DNA from: Jannaschia donghaensis
GTDB taxonomy: Bacteria > Pseudomonadota > Alphaproteobacteria > Rhodobacterales > Rhodobacteraceae
Reading direction: 5' to 3'
DNA: 64,000 nucleotides
Assembly: GCF_001403795.1 (NCBI RefSeq)
Contig: NZ_CXSU01000012.1
Span: forward strand, 546,216-610,215
In this document: positions 6,011 through 15,696 of the stretch, piece by piece
Layout of the letters: the number at the start of each line of letters is the position of its first letter
Numbering within the stretch: position 1 is the stretch's first letter
Translations under genes and position numbers: made by a program
The notes under the pieces: generated by a model
What the model was told of the DNA's origin: nothing
The model's input: the letters and a program-made list of their open reading frames with translations, nothing else
Database searches by the model: none

Positions 6011-8553
6011 GATTTCAGCATCCGGTCCAGCATTTCCGAAAGATCACGGCTCAGGTCCGGCGTCGCGGCCATGCGCTCCAACTGCGCCCGCATCAGATCC
6101 TGGCGGTCGGCGTCGTACCGTTTCCAGCCATCGAAGGCCGTGGACAGGCGCGCGGTCATCTGCGGGTTCGATTTGTCGAGGTAGAGCAGCCAGTCGGCCA
6201 GAAACTCATAGCCCTTGCCGTTCGGGTTATGGAATCCGGCCGGGTTGCCCGCCGTCAAACCGCCGATCAGCGCGCGGAAGCGGTTGGGGTTCGACGCATC
6301 GAAATCGTCGTGCCGCGTCAGGTCATCGGCCAGGTGCACGGCGTCGCGGGGCGGGGTATTGGCGATTTGCGCCATGAACCACTTGTCCATGACCAGACGG
6401 TCGTGCCGCCACTCCTCCTCGAACCGCGCGGCGATATCCGGGTCGCCCGCATCCAGCAGGCAAACGAAGGCGGCCATCCGGTCGGTCATGTTGTCGGCCG
6501 CGTCATACGCCGCCCGTGCGGCAGCGCCGCCGTCGAGGAACGTCTGGAAGCCCAGCAGCTTGCCGGCCAGGGCGCGTTTGCCCGCATCCTGTGCCTTGGG
6601 ATCGTAGGGTCCGGGCGTGGCCATCGCGATGCGCAGCTGCGGCAGTTCGGCCTGCAGACGCGTGGCGATCGCAAGCTGCGCGGCCCGGCGCACGGCATAG
6701 ATGCGGTCCGGGTCCGGCACGATGCCCGCCGTGTGCAGCGACTGCGCCATGTCGTCTTGCGACGGCAACGCCAGGGCCAGCGCCCGGAAAGCCGGATCGG
6801 CGAAGGCGTCGGTGGCCAGCTTTGCCACGGCGTCCAGCCACGCGTCGTCGAAATTCGCATCTTCGGTGATGGCGTGCATCAGCCGGTCCTTGGCCAGGAC
6901 GCGCCCGGCTTCCCACCGGTTGAAGGGATCGGTGTCGTGAGCCAGCAGGGTCAGGCGGTCTGCGTCCGATCGCTCCAGCTCAAGGATCACGGGGGCGGAA
7001 AATCCGCGCAGGATCGACAGGACGGGTCTTTCGGACAGATCGAACGACAGGCTGTCGGTCCTGTCCGTCAGGACGTGCACCTCGGTCTTGCGGATTTCCA
7101 TGCCGTCGCGGTCCAGCAAGCCGAAGGCGATCGGGATGGGCATTGGTTTCTTGCCGGTCTGACCAGGAGTGTCGGGAACAATCTGTTCAAGATCAATCCG
7201 GTACGTGCCGTCGTTGAAGTGCTCGGTCACAATCAGTCTGGGGGTTCCCGCCTGTGTGTACCACAGCTTGAACTGCGTCAGATCGCGGCCCGTCGCCTCC
7301 TCGAAGCAGGCCAGCCAATCCTCGATCGTCGCGGCGTCCCCGTCGTGACGTTCGAAATAGAGCGCGCACCCTTTGGAATAACCTTCGGATCCGACGATCC
7401 GGTGCAGCATCCCAATCAGTTCCGCCCCTTTTTCGTAGATCGTCGCGGTGTAGAAATTGTTGATCTCCACAAAGCTTTCGGGCCGCACCGGATGGGCCAG
7501 CGGGCCGGCATCTTCCCGGAATTGGCGCGCGCGCAGGGACAGCACGTCGCCGATGCGTTGCGTGGCGAAGCCGCGTTCGTCCTGACTGAACTGCTGATCG
7601 CGGAACACGGTCAGCCCCTCCTTCAGGCACAGTTGGAACCAGTCGCGGCAGGTGATGCGGTTGCCGGTCCAGTTGTGAAAATACTCATGGGCGACGATGC
7701 GTTCGATGTTGGCGAAGTCGGCGTCGGTCGCGGTGTCGGAACTGGCAAGAACGTATTTGGAATTGAAGATGTTCAGTCCCTTGTTCTCCATCGCGCCCAT
7801 GTTGAAATCGTCGACGGCGACAATGTTGAACACCGATAGGTCATAGGCGCGCCCATACACCCGCTCGTCCCATTCCATCGAGCGTTTGAGGCTGTCCATC
7901 GCGTACTCCGTGCGCGTCTCGTCGCCGGGGCGGACCCAGACGTTGAGCACCACATCGCGCCCTTCGGATGTGGTGAAGCTGTCGGACGTCGCCACCAGAT
8001 CGCCGGCCACCAGTGCGAACAGATACGTCGGCTTGGGCCACGGGTCGTGCCATTTACCGCGCGAACTTTCGTCCCCGTTCGACAAAAGTACCGGCAGGTC
8101 CGACGTGATGGTAACGTCGTAGGTGGCCATCACGTCGGGACGGTCCAGCATGTAGGTGATGCGGCGAAACCCCTCGGCCTCGCATTGGGTGCAATACATG
8201 CCGCCCGACATATACAGTCCTGACAAAGCCTTGTTCGCCTGCGGCGCAATCTCGACTTCGGTCTCCAGCGTGAACGCGTCGGGGACATCGTAAAGTGTCA
8301 GTGTGGTGTCCGTCGTGGCATAAGCGTCGGCGTTCAACGTCTCACCATCGATAGAGATGCCTTTGAGCGTGAGCATCTCACCGTTCAGGACCATGTTGCC
8401 GGAACCCTGCCGCTTGCAGGTCAGGCGCGCCGAGACCACGGTCGCCATCGGCGCAAGGCGGAACCGAAGGTCCACATGCGTGACGGTCACCGGCACCGGG
8501 GCATAGTCCTTGAGATAGACGGTCTGATCCTGCTGGGGGGTTGCGTCACGCAT
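6007..8553 (-). CDS. pepN: Aminopeptidase N (M1 metallopeptidase)
   Basis: An 848-residue cytosolic zinc aminopeptidase, close to the length of E. coli PepN (870). The exopeptidase motif GAMENKG is at 253-259. The zinc site is HEYFHNWTGNR (His289, Glu290, His293) with the third ligand Glu312 in LKEGLTVFRD, giving the canonical HExxH-18-E spacing. The N-terminal YLKDYAPVPV and the CTQCEAEGFRRITYMLDRPD block are typical of the bacterial PepN subfamily. The ATG at 8551-8553 follows AAAGGAGA. It is the first gene of a pepN-SDR pair, with the acyltransferase gene further downstream on the same strand. Confidence 0.97.
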   Translation of the reverse strand: MRDATPQQDQTVYLKDYAPVPVTVTHVDLRFRLAPMATVVSARLTCKRQGSGNMVLNGEMLTLKGISIDGETLNADAYATTDTTLTLYDVPDAFTLETEVEIAPQANKALSGLYMSGGMYCTQCEAEGFRRITYMLDRPDVMATYDVTITSDLPVLLSNGDESSRGKWHDPWPKPTYLFALVAGDLVATSDSFTTSEGRDVVLNVWVRPGDETRTEYAMDSLKRSMEWDERVYGRAYDLSVFNIVAVDDFNMGAMENKGLNIFNSKYVLASSDTATDADFANIERIVAHEYFHNWTGNRITCRDWFQLCLKEGLTVFRDQQFSQDERGFATQRIGDVLSLRARQFREDAGPLAHPVRPESFVEINNFYTATIYEKGAELIGMLHRIVGSEGYSKGCALYFERHDGDAATIEDWLACFEEATGRDLTQFKLWYTQAGTPRLIVTEHFNDGTYRIDLEQIVPDTPGQTGKKPMPIPIAFGLLDRDGMEIRKTEVHVLTDRTDSLSFDLSERPVLSILRGFSAPVILELERSDADRLTLLAHDTDPFNRWEAGRVLAKDRLMHAITEDANFDDAWLDAVAKLATDAFADPAFRALALALPSQDDMAQSLHTAGIVPDPDRIYAVRRAAQLAIATRLQAELPQLRIAMATPGPYDPKAQDAGKRALAGKLLGFQTFLDGGAAARAAYDAADNMTDRMAAFVCLLDAGDPDIAARFEEEWRHDRLVMDKWFMAQIANTPPRDAVHLADDLTRHDDFDASNPNRFRALIGGLTAGNPAGFHNPNGKGYEFLADWLLYLDKSNPQMTARLSTAFDGWKRYDADRQDLMRAQLERMAATPDLSRDLSEMLDRMLKS

Positions 8554-8628
8554 GGAAGTCTCCTTTGGCGTGGAAGCTAGGGTTGGTCGCGGACGCCCGC
8601 CACCCTAATTCCGCGACAGGGGGATGAC

Positions 8629-8796
8629 ATGGCCAAGATGCGACGCAAGGGCGATCTGCCCACCAAGACCTGCGCGACCTGCGGGAAGCCGTTCACCTGG
8701 CGCAAGAAGTGGGAAGCCGTCTGGGACGAGGTCAAGTATTGTTCCGACCGGTGCCGTCGGCAAAAAAACTTGCCCGACGCTGGTAAGAATACTTGA
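8629..8796 (+). CDS. DUF2256 family small zinc-finger-like protein
   Basis: A 55-residue protein. It contains two CxnC knuckles, TCATCGKPF (Cys15, Cys18) and YCSDRC (Cys38, Cys42), joined by the [13 protein letters not shown] segment. This is the DUF2256 signature as I remember it. The four cysteines suggest a single structural zinc. The start is ATG 8629, with an internal ATG at 8638 as alternative. The ribosome binding site is GGGGGA. It sits in the leader of the malate synthase gene and is read in another frame from it. Members I recall are often near photolyase/cryptochrome genes, which are absent here. Function unknown. Confidence 0.88.
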   Translation: MAKMRRKGDLPTKTCATCGKPFTWRKKWEAVWDEVKYCSDRCRRQKNLPDAGKNT

Positions 8797-8863
8797 CCAA
8801 TTTTTGTTGCCGATAGGAAACGCGCGCGCTAGGTCCGCTGCAACATTGCATCGGAGGACCGCC

Positions 8864-10996
8864 ATGACCCGCATCACCAAGAACGGACTTCAGGTCGCCA
8901 AGGTCTTGGCGGATTTCGTGGACGACAAGGCTCTCAAGGGCACCGGGGTCTCGTCCGCGAAGTTCTGGAAGGGGTTTTCGGACATGGTCCACGACCTTGC
9001 CCCCAAAAACGCGGACTTGCTGACCAAGCGGGCCGAGATTCAGGGCAAGATCGATGCCTGGCACAAGGACTGCGCTGGCAAGCCGCACGATGCCGCCGCC
9101 TACAAGACGTTCTTGCGCGAAATCGGTTATCTGGTGCCCGAAGGTGCCGATTTCGAGATCGATACCGCGAATGTCGACCCTGAAATCGCACAGGTGCCGG
9201 GACCGCAGCTGGTCGTGCCGATCACCAACGCACGCTATGCGCTGAACGCTGCGAATGCGCGGTGGGGCAATCTCTACGATGCGCTTTATGGGACCGATGC
9301 GATCGGCGATCTGCCGACGGGCAAGGGCTACGACGCGGCACGTGGCAAGCGTGTGATCGCCTGGGGCAAGGATTTTCTGGACCGTGCCGTGCCGCTTGCG
9401 TCGGGAAAGTGGGCGGATGTCACAGGTATCGACGCAACCGACGATGCGCTGAAGATCGAAGGGGCCGGTCCCTTGAAGGATGTCGCCACCTACAAGGGCT
9501 GGGTGAAGGATGGGGATACCCTGCGCGTCCTGCTGCGTCACAACGGTCTGGGGCTCGTTTTGGTCGTCGCCCGCGACGGCGGCATCGGCGCGACCGATCC
9601 GATGGGGCTGGATGCGATCCACGTCGAATCCGCCCTGTCCGCCATCATGGATTGCGAGGATTCCGTCGCCTGCGTCGATGCCGAAGACAAAGTGGGGGCC
9701 TATGCCAACTGGCTGGGCCTGATGCGCGGCGATCTGGAGGAAAGCGTATCGAAGGGCGGCACGTCGTTCATTCGCAAACTGAACCCGGACATGGAATTCA
9801 ACGGGCCCGACGGCGTCGTCACCGCCAAGGGTCGCGCCGTCATGTTGATCCGCAACGTGGGCCACCTGATGACCAACCCGGCGATCCTGATGAAGGACGG
9901 TGGTGAAATCCCCGAGGGCCTGATGGACGCGGCGATCACGACGCTGATCGCGATGCACGACCTAAAACGCGACGGCGGCAATTCGGTCACCGGCTCGGTC
10001 TATGTGGTCAAGCCCAAGATGCACGGGCCGGAGGAAGTGGCCTTCGCGGACGAGATCTTCACCCGCGTCGAAGGCTTCCTGGGGTTGCCCGCGAACACCG
10101 TCAAGCTGGGCATCATGGACGAGGAGCGGCGCACCTCCGCAAACCTCAAGGAATGTATCCGGGCCGCCAAGTCGCGTGTGGCCTTCATCAACACCGGTTT
10201 TCTCGACCGCACGGGCGACGAGATCCACACATCGATGGAAGCCGGGCCGATGCTGCCCAAGGGCGAGATGAAGGCCACGCCGTGGATCAACGCGTACGAG
10301 GATCGCAACGTCGACATCGGGTTGGCCTGCGGGCTGAAGGGCCGCGCGCAGATCGGCAAGGGCATGTGGGCCATGCCCGATCTGATGCAGGACATGCTGG
10401 AACAGAAGATCGGCCATCCCCGGTCCGGCGCGACCTGCGCGTGGGTTCCGTCACCGACGGCCGCGACGCTGCACGCGACGCATTATCACGACGTCGACGT
10501 CCTGGCGCGGCAGGAGGAGTTGAAGAGCGATGGCGCGCGCGGCACGCTCGATGATCTGCTGACCATTCCCGTGATGGAAGGACGCAACCTGTCGGACGAC
10601 GAGGTGACAGCGGAGATCGAGAACAACGCGCAAGGCATCCTTGGATACGTCGTGCGCTGGGTCGATGCGGGCGTCGGATGTTCCAAGGTCCCCGACATCA
10701 ATGATGTTGGTTTGATGGAGGATCGTGCGACCTGCCGAATTTCGTCGCAGGCGCTGGCCAATTGGCTGCATCACGGCGTCGTCAGCCACGACCAGGTAGA
10801 GGCGGGCCTGCAGAAGATGGCGGCCAAGGTCGACGCGCAGAATGCGGGCGACCCCACCTACACCCCGATGGCCCCCGGCTTCGACGGCATCGCCTACAAG
10901 GCGGCACAGGACCTGATCTTCAAGGGCCGCGAACAGCCGTCGGGCTATACCGAGCCGGTTCTTCACCGCCGTCGCCTTGAACTTAAATCTTCCTGA
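8864..10996 (+). CDS. glcB: Malate synthase G
   Basis: A 710-residue enzyme that condenses glyoxylate with acetyl-CoA to malate, close to E. coli GlcB (723). Recognisable blocks are [16 protein letters not shown], the catalytic-arginine block [46 protein letters not shown], and the catalytic-aspartate region around [13 protein letters not shown]. The ATG at 8864 follows GGAGG at 8853-8857. The frame extends 80 codons further upstream, but that stretch overlaps the DUF2256 gene and has no family match. The next gene is a GlcG-like protein, as in glycolate/glyoxylate loci. Confidence 0.97.
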   Translation: MTRITKNGLQVAKVLADFVDDKALKGTGVSSAKFWKGFSDMVHDLAPKNADLLTKRAEIQGKIDAWHKDCAGKPHDAAAYKTFLREIGYLVPEGADFEIDTANVDPEIAQVPGPQLVVPITNARYALNAANARWGNLYDALYGTDAIGDLPTGKGYDAARGKRVIAWGKDFLDRAVPLASGKWADVTGIDATDDALKIEGAGPLKDVATYKGWVKDGDTLRVLLRHNGLGLVLVVARDGGIGATDPMGLDAIHVESALSAIMDCEDSVACVDAEDKVGAYANWLGLMRGDLEESVSKGGTSFIRKLNPDMEFNGPDGVVTAKGRAVMLIRNVGHLMTNPAILMKDGGEIPEGLMDAAITTLIAMHDLKRDGGNSVTGSVYVVKPKMHGPEEVAFADEIFTRVEGFLGLPANTVKLGIMDEERRTSANLKECIRAAKSRVAFINTGFLDRTGDEIHTSMEAGPMLPKGEMKATPWINAYEDRNVDIGLACGLKGRAQIGKGMWAMPDLMQDMLEQKIGHPRSGATCAWVPSPTAATLHATHYHDVDVLARQEELKSDGARGTLDDLLTIPVMEGRNLSDDEVTAEIENNAQGILGYVVRWVDAGVGCSKVPDINDVGLMEDRATCRISSQALANWLHHGVVSHDQVEAGLQKMAAKVDAQNAGDPTYTPMAPGFDGIAYKAAQDLIFKGREQPSGYTEPVLHRRRLELKSS

Positions 10997-11020
10997 ACGA
11001 CGCTCCGCAAAGGATTAAAA

Positions 11021-11449
11021 ATGCCTGAAATCGCCCTGCGCCGCGCGCGCCAGATCATCAAGAATACCTTGGCCAAAGGCCGCGAGATGGAGTTGAAGCC
11101 GCTGTCGGTCGTCGTTCTGGATACGGGCGGTCACGTGAAGGCTTTCGAGCGGGAGGACGGGGCCGCCCCCGGCCGTTTCGCCATCGCCCACGGCAAAGCA
11201 TATGGTGCCATCATGCTGGGCATGGCCGGCAAGGCGCAGATGGCAAGGGCCGAACAGCAGGCATATTTCATGGCGGCGGTGAACGGCGTTTTCGGCGGAC
11301 AGGTCGTGCCGGTGCCCGGCGGAATCCTGGTACGGGACGGCAAGGGCAACCTTGTCGGGGCCATCGGTGTGACGGGCGACACGTCCGACAACGACGCCGT
11401 CGCTGGCCTGGCGGGGATCGAGGGCGCGAACCTGACCGGCGAAGCCTGA
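11021..11449 (+). CDS. GlcG/HbpS family protein
   Basis: A 142-residue protein of the GlcG (DUF336) family. The pattern is typical: an N-terminal helix, LSVVVLDTGGHVKAFEREDGA, AHGKAYGAIMLG, VPVPGGILVRDGKGNLVGAIGVTGDTSDNDA. Members bind haem or small ligands, or are of unknown role in glycolate operons. An AAAGGA site precedes the ATG by about seven bases, and the gene follows glcB by 24 bases on the same strand, so it is probably co-transcribed. A role in glycolate/glyoxylate use is inference from context. Confidence 0.88.
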   Translation: MPEIALRRARQIIKNTLAKGREMELKPLSVVVLDTGGHVKAFEREDGAAPGRFAIAHGKAYGAIMLGMAGKAQMARAEQQAYFMAAVNGVFGGQVVPVPGGILVRDGKGNLVGAIGVTGDTSDNDAVAGLAGIEGANLTGEA

Positions 11450-11570
11450 CGCATTTCGCACCGCCGGCGTCCGGGCGGGAAATTGTGCATTCCCGCAAGG
11501 GGGTGTCTGCCGTCACAGGGCTATGAACGCACGCACGGGGCAGGTATTGTCCCGCAACGCGGAGGATTTC

Positions 11571-12344
11571 ATGCGCCCGATCGTCGGCATCATCTCGAAC
11601 CACTATATGATCAACGACCAATATCCCGCCCATGCCAACGGCAGCATGAACACCGAAGCCGTGTCCCATGTTTCCGGTGCCATTCCGTTGACGTTTCCGG
11701 CCGATCCATCGGTCGTGGCGGTGGATGAACTGCTGGAGGTGTTCGACGGATTCCTGTTCACCGGCGGACGTCCGAATGTCCACCCCGAGGAATACGGCGA
11801 GGCCGAGACCGAGGCGCATGGCACCTTCGACCGAAATCGCGACCGCGTGGCCCTGCCGCTGATCCGCGCCGCCGTCGATCGGGGGCAGCCGGTCCTTGGC
11901 ATCTGTCGTGGCTTTCAGGAGGTGGCGGTCGCCTTCGGGTCGACGCTGCACCCCGAGATCCGCGATTTGCCCGGGCGCGACAATCATCGCATGCCCCCCG
12001 ACGGGACGCTGGAGGAGAAGTTCGCCTTGCGCCATCCGGTCCGTCTGACGGATGGGGGGCCATTTGCCCGTCTGATGGGTGGGACGGAAGTGCAGACCAA
12101 TTCGTTGCACGGCCAAGGGATCGACGTCGCGGGGCCGCGCGTCCGCATCGACGGCACCGCGCCGGACGGCACGGCGGAGGCGATCTGGATCGAAGGTGCC
12201 ACCGGCTTCGTCCTGGCCGTTCAGTGGCACCCGGAATACAACGCAGGCGACGACCCTGTGTCGCGCCCCTTGTTCGAAGCCTTCGGCGAGGCATGCCGCA
12301 CTTGGCGGGCAGGACGCGCACAGGCGATGCGGCGGGCGGGCTAG
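11571..12344 (+). CDS. Class I glutamine amidotransferase-like hydrolase (PuuD/gamma-glutamyl-GABA hydrolase family)
   Basis: A 257-residue peptidase C26-type enzyme. The nucleophile is Cys112 in LGICRGFQE and the remaining triad is His220 and Glu222 in QWHPEY. It also has FTGGRPNVHPEEYG and NSLHGQGID, which match gamma-glutamyl-gamma-aminobutyrate hydrolases of the putrescine pathway. I chose the ATG at 11571 because GGAGG lies six bases upstream. An ATG 16 codons earlier lacks a ribosome binding site. The gene ends in a three-base overlap with the convergent amidohydrolase gene. Substrate is uncertain, since no other polyamine gene is nearby. Confidence 0.88.
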   Translation: MRPIVGIISNHYMINDQYPAHANGSMNTEAVSHVSGAIPLTFPADPSVVAVDELLEVFDGFLFTGGRPNVHPEEYGEAETEAHGTFDRNRDRVALPLIRAAVDRGQPVLGICRGFQEVAVAFGSTLHPEIRDLPGRDNHRMPPDGTLEEKFALRHPVRLTDGGPFARLMGGTEVQTNSLHGQGIDVAGPRVRIDGTAPDGTAEAIWIEGATGFVLAVQWHPEYNAGDDPVSRPLFEAFGEACRTWRAGRAQAMRRAG

Positions 12345-13219
12345 AACCCGTAAAGCCTGGCGGGGTTGTCGACCAGAACCGCCTGGCGTGTCGCGGCATC
12401 GGGGCAGGCACGGTCGAACACGTCCAGCGCCGTTCCCCCGTCGACACGAACCGCGCCACCCAGCATGATCTGCGGCCAATCGCTGCCCCAAAGGCATTGC
12501 GCCGGATTTGCATCCAGCAATGCCTTGGCGAACGGGTCCAACGCGTCGAAGGGCGCGTCGGTCAGGCGGTACGGTGCCGACAGTTTGACGTGGACATGTC
12601 CCGCTTCGACCAGGGGCAACAGGGATCGAAAGCCTGCATCGTTTATGCCACGAGCGATGTCTGGCCAGGCGAAATGGTCCAGAACGACCGGGACCGGCAT
12701 CGCGGCGATGCGCGCGGCAAGGTCTTCGATATGCCGGTCCGCCTGCAACAGCATCTGGACGTGCAGACCCCGGTCGGCCAGCCGGGGTGCCATCGCCTCC
12801 ACCCCGTCCCACGTCAGCACGCCGCCATGGACATAGTTGAGGCGAACGCCGCACAACCCCTGCGGCATCAGCGCATCCAGGTCCGCATCTGTCGCCTCAT
12901 CGGGGAGGAGCGCGATGCCCCGCGCGTGGGCCCGCCCCAAGGCCGCGACCGCCCGCGCCGTGATCGAATTGTCGGTCCCATAGACGATGGATTGGACGAC
13001 GACCGTTCGGGTGATGCCCAGCCGGTCCATCTGCGCGCGGTAGGCGGCCAGGTAGCGGTCGAAGTCCCAATCCGTCGCCGGCTCCTCCACCCGTGCGGGC
13101 CACATCGGCCCGTCGGACGGCCCGCCCAGCATGTGGATATGCGTATCGCAGGCCCCGGTCGGGGCGCGGGCGGCCGGGGCGGTGGCGGGAAGCGGCGGGT
13201 CGGAACGGGGCAGGGCCAT
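12341..13219 (-). CDS. Amidohydrolase family protein (PDC lactonase-like)
   Basis: A 292-residue TIM-barrel metal hydrolase of the amidohydrolase-2 group. The metal/active-site motifs are CDTHIHMLGG at about 24-33, VVLDHFAWPD, and LWGSDWPQ near the C-terminus. The last two are typical of 2-pyrone-4,6-dicarboxylate lactonase and related sugar-lactone hydrolases. It starts with an ATG preceded by AAGGA and lies 18 bases after the DNA ligase gene on the same strand. Its position in the ligase operon may be incidental. The substrate is unknown. Confidence 0.85.
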   Translation of the reverse strand: MALPRSDPPLPATAPAARAPTGACDTHIHMLGGPSDGPMWPARVEEPATDWDFDRYLAAYRAQMDRLGITRTVVVQSIVYGTDNSITARAVAALGRAHARGIALLPDEATDADLDALMPQGLCGVRLNYVHGGVLTWDGVEAMAPRLADRGLHVQMLLQADRHIEDLAARIAAMPVPVVLDHFAWPDIARGINDAGFRSLLPLVEAGHVHVKLSAPYRLTDAPFDALDPFAKALLDANPAQCLWGSDWPQIMLGGAVRVDGGTALDVFDRACPDAATRQAVLVDNPARLYGF

Positions 13220-13237
13220 CGGAGTCCTTCGAGAATG

Positions 13238-14836
13238 TCAGCCGTATTGGTCCAGCATGGCCAGCAGATCGTCGTGGGTGTTCGCCTCCTGCACCGGTTT
13301 GTCGGGGCGCCAGCGCAACATCCTGGGAAAGCGCAGGGCAACGCCGGATTTGTGGCGCGTGGATTTCTGGATGCCCTCGAACCCGATCTCGAACACATGT
13401 TCGGGCGGCACGCGACGGACCGGGCCGAACCGTTCCAGCGTGTTGCGCCGCACCCAATAGGTGATCTTGTTGAACTCCGCATCCGTCAGGCCGGAGTAGG
13501 CCTTGGTGAAGGGCACCAGTTCGTTCCCCTTCCAGACCGCGAATGTGAAATCGGTATAAAGGTTCGCGCGGCGACCGTGTCCGGCCTGTGCATAGATCAT
13601 CACCGCGTCGATCGACAGCGGGTCAAGCTTCCACTTCCACCAGTCGCCCTTCTTGCGGCCAACGTGATACGGGCTGGCCGCGCGCTTGAGCATCAGGCCT
13701 TCCGCCGCGGCCGCGCGTGCGTCGGCGCGGATCGGGGCCAGGTCCGACCAGTCGGCGAAATCCACGACAGGGGACAGGGCGACGGGGGCCTGCGGGGCGA
13801 TGCCGTCCAGCATCTTCTCCAGCCGGGCGCGGCGATCCGCGAAGGGCAGGGCGCGCAGATCCTCGCCATCTTCTTCCAGCAAATCATAAGCGCGCAGGAT
13901 AACGGGCGCTTCGGCCAGCAGCTTTTTCGGGACCGTCTTGCGCCCGATCCGGGCCTGCAGGGCGTTGAAGTTGCGCGGGCGCTGCGCCTCGGCGTCCCAG
14001 ACCAACACCTCGCCGTCCAGAACCGTGCCGTCGGGCAGGAAGTCGCGCGCGCGGGCGAATTCGGGGAAGCGGTCGGTCATCAACTCCTCCCCGCGCGACC
14101 ACAGGAAATGCTGGCCGCCCCGCAGGATCAGCTGACCACGGATCCCGTCCCATTTCCATTCCGCGAGCCAATCCTCGGGCGGTCCAAGATCGGACGGATC
14201 CCCCTCCACACCATAGGCCAAACAGAAGGGATAGGGCCGGCTGAGCGCCGCTTCGGGGTCGGGCGCGGTGATGAGGCCAGCAAAGGTCGTGGTGCCCGGT
14301 GCCCAGTCGCCCATCAGGCGATGGGCCAGTTCCGCCTCCTCGATGTCCGTGGCGCGCGACAGGGCGCGGGTCATCAGTTTCTGACTAACGCCCACGCGAA
14401 ACCCGCCGGTGATAAGCTTGTTGAACACGAAGCGTTCAGTCCCGGCCAACTGATCCCACGCTTGCAGGATCGCAGCCTTGCGCGCGGGCTCCTCCTCGGC
14501 CGACAGGCCACGGATCATGTCGATCCAGTCCGATAGACTGCGATCGGCGGTCTGCGCCGGGTCCGGCAGGACCAGATGGATCGTTTCCGCCAGGTCGCCG
14601 ACCACATCGTAGCTGGCTTTGAAAAGCCACATCGGCAGACCGGCCAATTCGGCGGCCCATTCGGACAGACGGCTTGCGTTGACCGTCCGCTTGGGCCGCC
14701 GCCCGGACAGAAGCGCGATCGTCCAGAGCTTGTCCCGATCGGGCGCATCCTCGAAATACGCGGTCAGGGCGGCGGTCTTCACCGTCGTCTTGGTGGTTTG
14801 ATCCAGCGCGGTGAACAGGGTGGCGAAACGCTTCAC
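13238..14836 (-). CDS. ATP-dependent DNA ligase (damage-response LigC/LigB type)
   Basis: A 532-residue ligase. The nucleotidyl-lysine is Lys228 in EWKWDGIRGQ, the KxDGxR motif. Further motifs are VLDGEVLVWD (III), a middle EGLMLKRAASPYHVGRKKGDWWKWK block (IV/V), and an OB-fold C-terminus ending FPRMLRWRPDKP. The N-terminal region (1-200) is the DNA-binding helical domain. The start is GTG 14836, which overlaps the esterase stop as GTGA. Known relatives occur with an MBL exonuclease, an Lhr-type helicase and a PdeM-like phosphoesterase in a DNA repair cluster. Here only the exonuclease is present, two genes upstream. The ligase seals nicks in the cytosol during damage repair. Confidence 0.95.
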   Translation of the reverse strand: MKRFATLFTALDQTTKTTVKTAALTAYFEDAPDRDKLWTIALLSGRRPKRTVNASRLSEWAAELAGLPMWLFKASYDVVGDLAETIHLVLPDPAQTADRSLSDWIDMIRGLSAEEEPARKAAILQAWDQLAGTERFVFNKLITGGFRVGVSQKLMTRALSRATDIEEAELAHRLMGDWAPGTTTFAGLITAPDPEAALSRPYPFCLAYGVEGDPSDLGPPEDWLAEWKWDGIRGQLILRGGQHFLWSRGEELMTDRFPEFARARDFLPDGTVLDGEVLVWDAEAQRPRNFNALQARIGRKTVPKKLLAEAPVILRAYDLLEEDGEDLRALPFADRRARLEKMLDGIAPQAPVALSPVVDFADWSDLAPIRADARAAAAEGLMLKRAASPYHVGRKKGDWWKWKLDPLSIDAVMIYAQAGHGRRANLYTDFTFAVWKGNELVPFTKAYSGLTDAEFNKITYWVRRNTLERFGPVRRVPPEHVFEIGFEGIQKSTRHKSGVALRFPRMLRWRPDKPVQEANTHDDLLAMLDQYG

Positions 14837-15696
14837 GGATGGGCCCTCAGAAAGTCGGCCATGCGTGCGATGGCGCGATCGGCCTTGGGCGTTCGTCCGG
14901 CGAACAACTGCCAGACATGGGGCACGCCTTCGGTTTTCTCCACCTCGACCCGCGCGCCGCCGGCCCGCAAACGGTCGGCCAATGCGTCGGTGTCCGTCTC
15001 CAGCAACTCACCCTTGGCACATTGGAAAAGGGTCGGCGGTCCCCCGGCGTATTCGCCATGGACCGGAGAGACGCGAGGATCGCGCGGATCGGCGGTACCG
15101 ACATAAGCCGCGACGACGCGGTAAAGGACCGACAGCGGAAACAGCAGTTCGTTCGACGCCGTCGGCACCGCGCGCGCAGGATCGAGGTCGCCGGCGGGCG
15201 ATGCCAGGATCATGCAGGTCGGGGCCGTCCCGTCGCGCAGCAGATCGGCCAGCGTGACGACCGCAAGGCATCCCCCCGCGCTGTCTCCGCCAAGGGCGAA
15301 GGGCCCATCGACCGCAAGCCGGCGCGCAACGGCCAGGCAATCGTCGGGCGCGGCGGGATACGGATGTTCTGGGGCCAGCCTGTAGTTCGGCAGGACGATG
15401 CGATAGCCGGACAGGCGTGCCAGCGCGGCTGCCATGCCTGAATAACTGCGGGCGGAGCCGAGGACGAAGCCGCCACCGTGCAGCCAAAGAAGCGTGCCCT
15501 CAGGGTTCGGCGGGGTCACGACTTCGCAAGGGACGCCGGCGATATCCTCCGACCCGTAGTCGACCCCCGGCAGGGGAAGGGTGGGTGCCGTAAGGCGAAA
15601 CGCCTGCCGGTGGATGGACCAGGGCAGGGGCAATCGCAGCACCTGCTTGACGACGCCGCGTGATACCAAGGCAAGACCCCGGTCGCGCCACGTCAC
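14833..15696 (-). CDS. Alpha/beta hydrolase (hormone-sensitive lipase-type esterase)
   Basis: A 287-residue HSL-family esterase. It has the oxyanion motif HGGGFVLGS (73-81), the nucleophile elbow GGDSAGG with Ser139, a likely acid in ELLETDTD and the catalytic His260 in GVPHVWQLF. It also has YRLAPEHPYPAAPDD, a hallmark of the family. The start is a GTG overlapping the exonuclease stop (GTGA), and its own stop overlaps the ligase start in the same way. It is thus embedded between two DNA repair genes and must be translated with them. Nothing in the sequence links it to DNA. It probably hydrolyses short-chain esters or lactones. Confidence 0.9.
   Translation of the reverse strand: MTWRDRGLALVSRGVVKQVLRLPLPWSIHRQAFRLTAPTLPLPGVDYGSEDIAGVPCEVVTPPNPEGTLLWLHGGGFVLGSARSYSGMAAALARLSGYRIVLPNYRLAPEHPYPAAPDDCLAVARRLAVDGPFALGGDSAGGCLAVVTLADLLRDGTAPTCMILASPAGDLDPARAVPTASNELLFPLSVLYRVVAAYVGTADPRDPRVSPVHGEYAGGPPTLFQCAKGELLETDTDALADRLRAGGARVEVEKTEGVPHVWQLFAGRTPKADRAIARMADFLRAHP

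Noticed and set aside
6229-7839. Plus-strand open frame of over 500 codons inside pepN
   Set aside because: Lies wholly within the antisense of the aminopeptidase, which has intact zinc and GAMEN motifs.
12224-14536. Long plus-strand open frame opposite the amidohydrolase and ligase genes
   Set aside because: Mirror frame of two well-supported minus-strand genes; composition is Arg/Gly/His-rich and no family fits.
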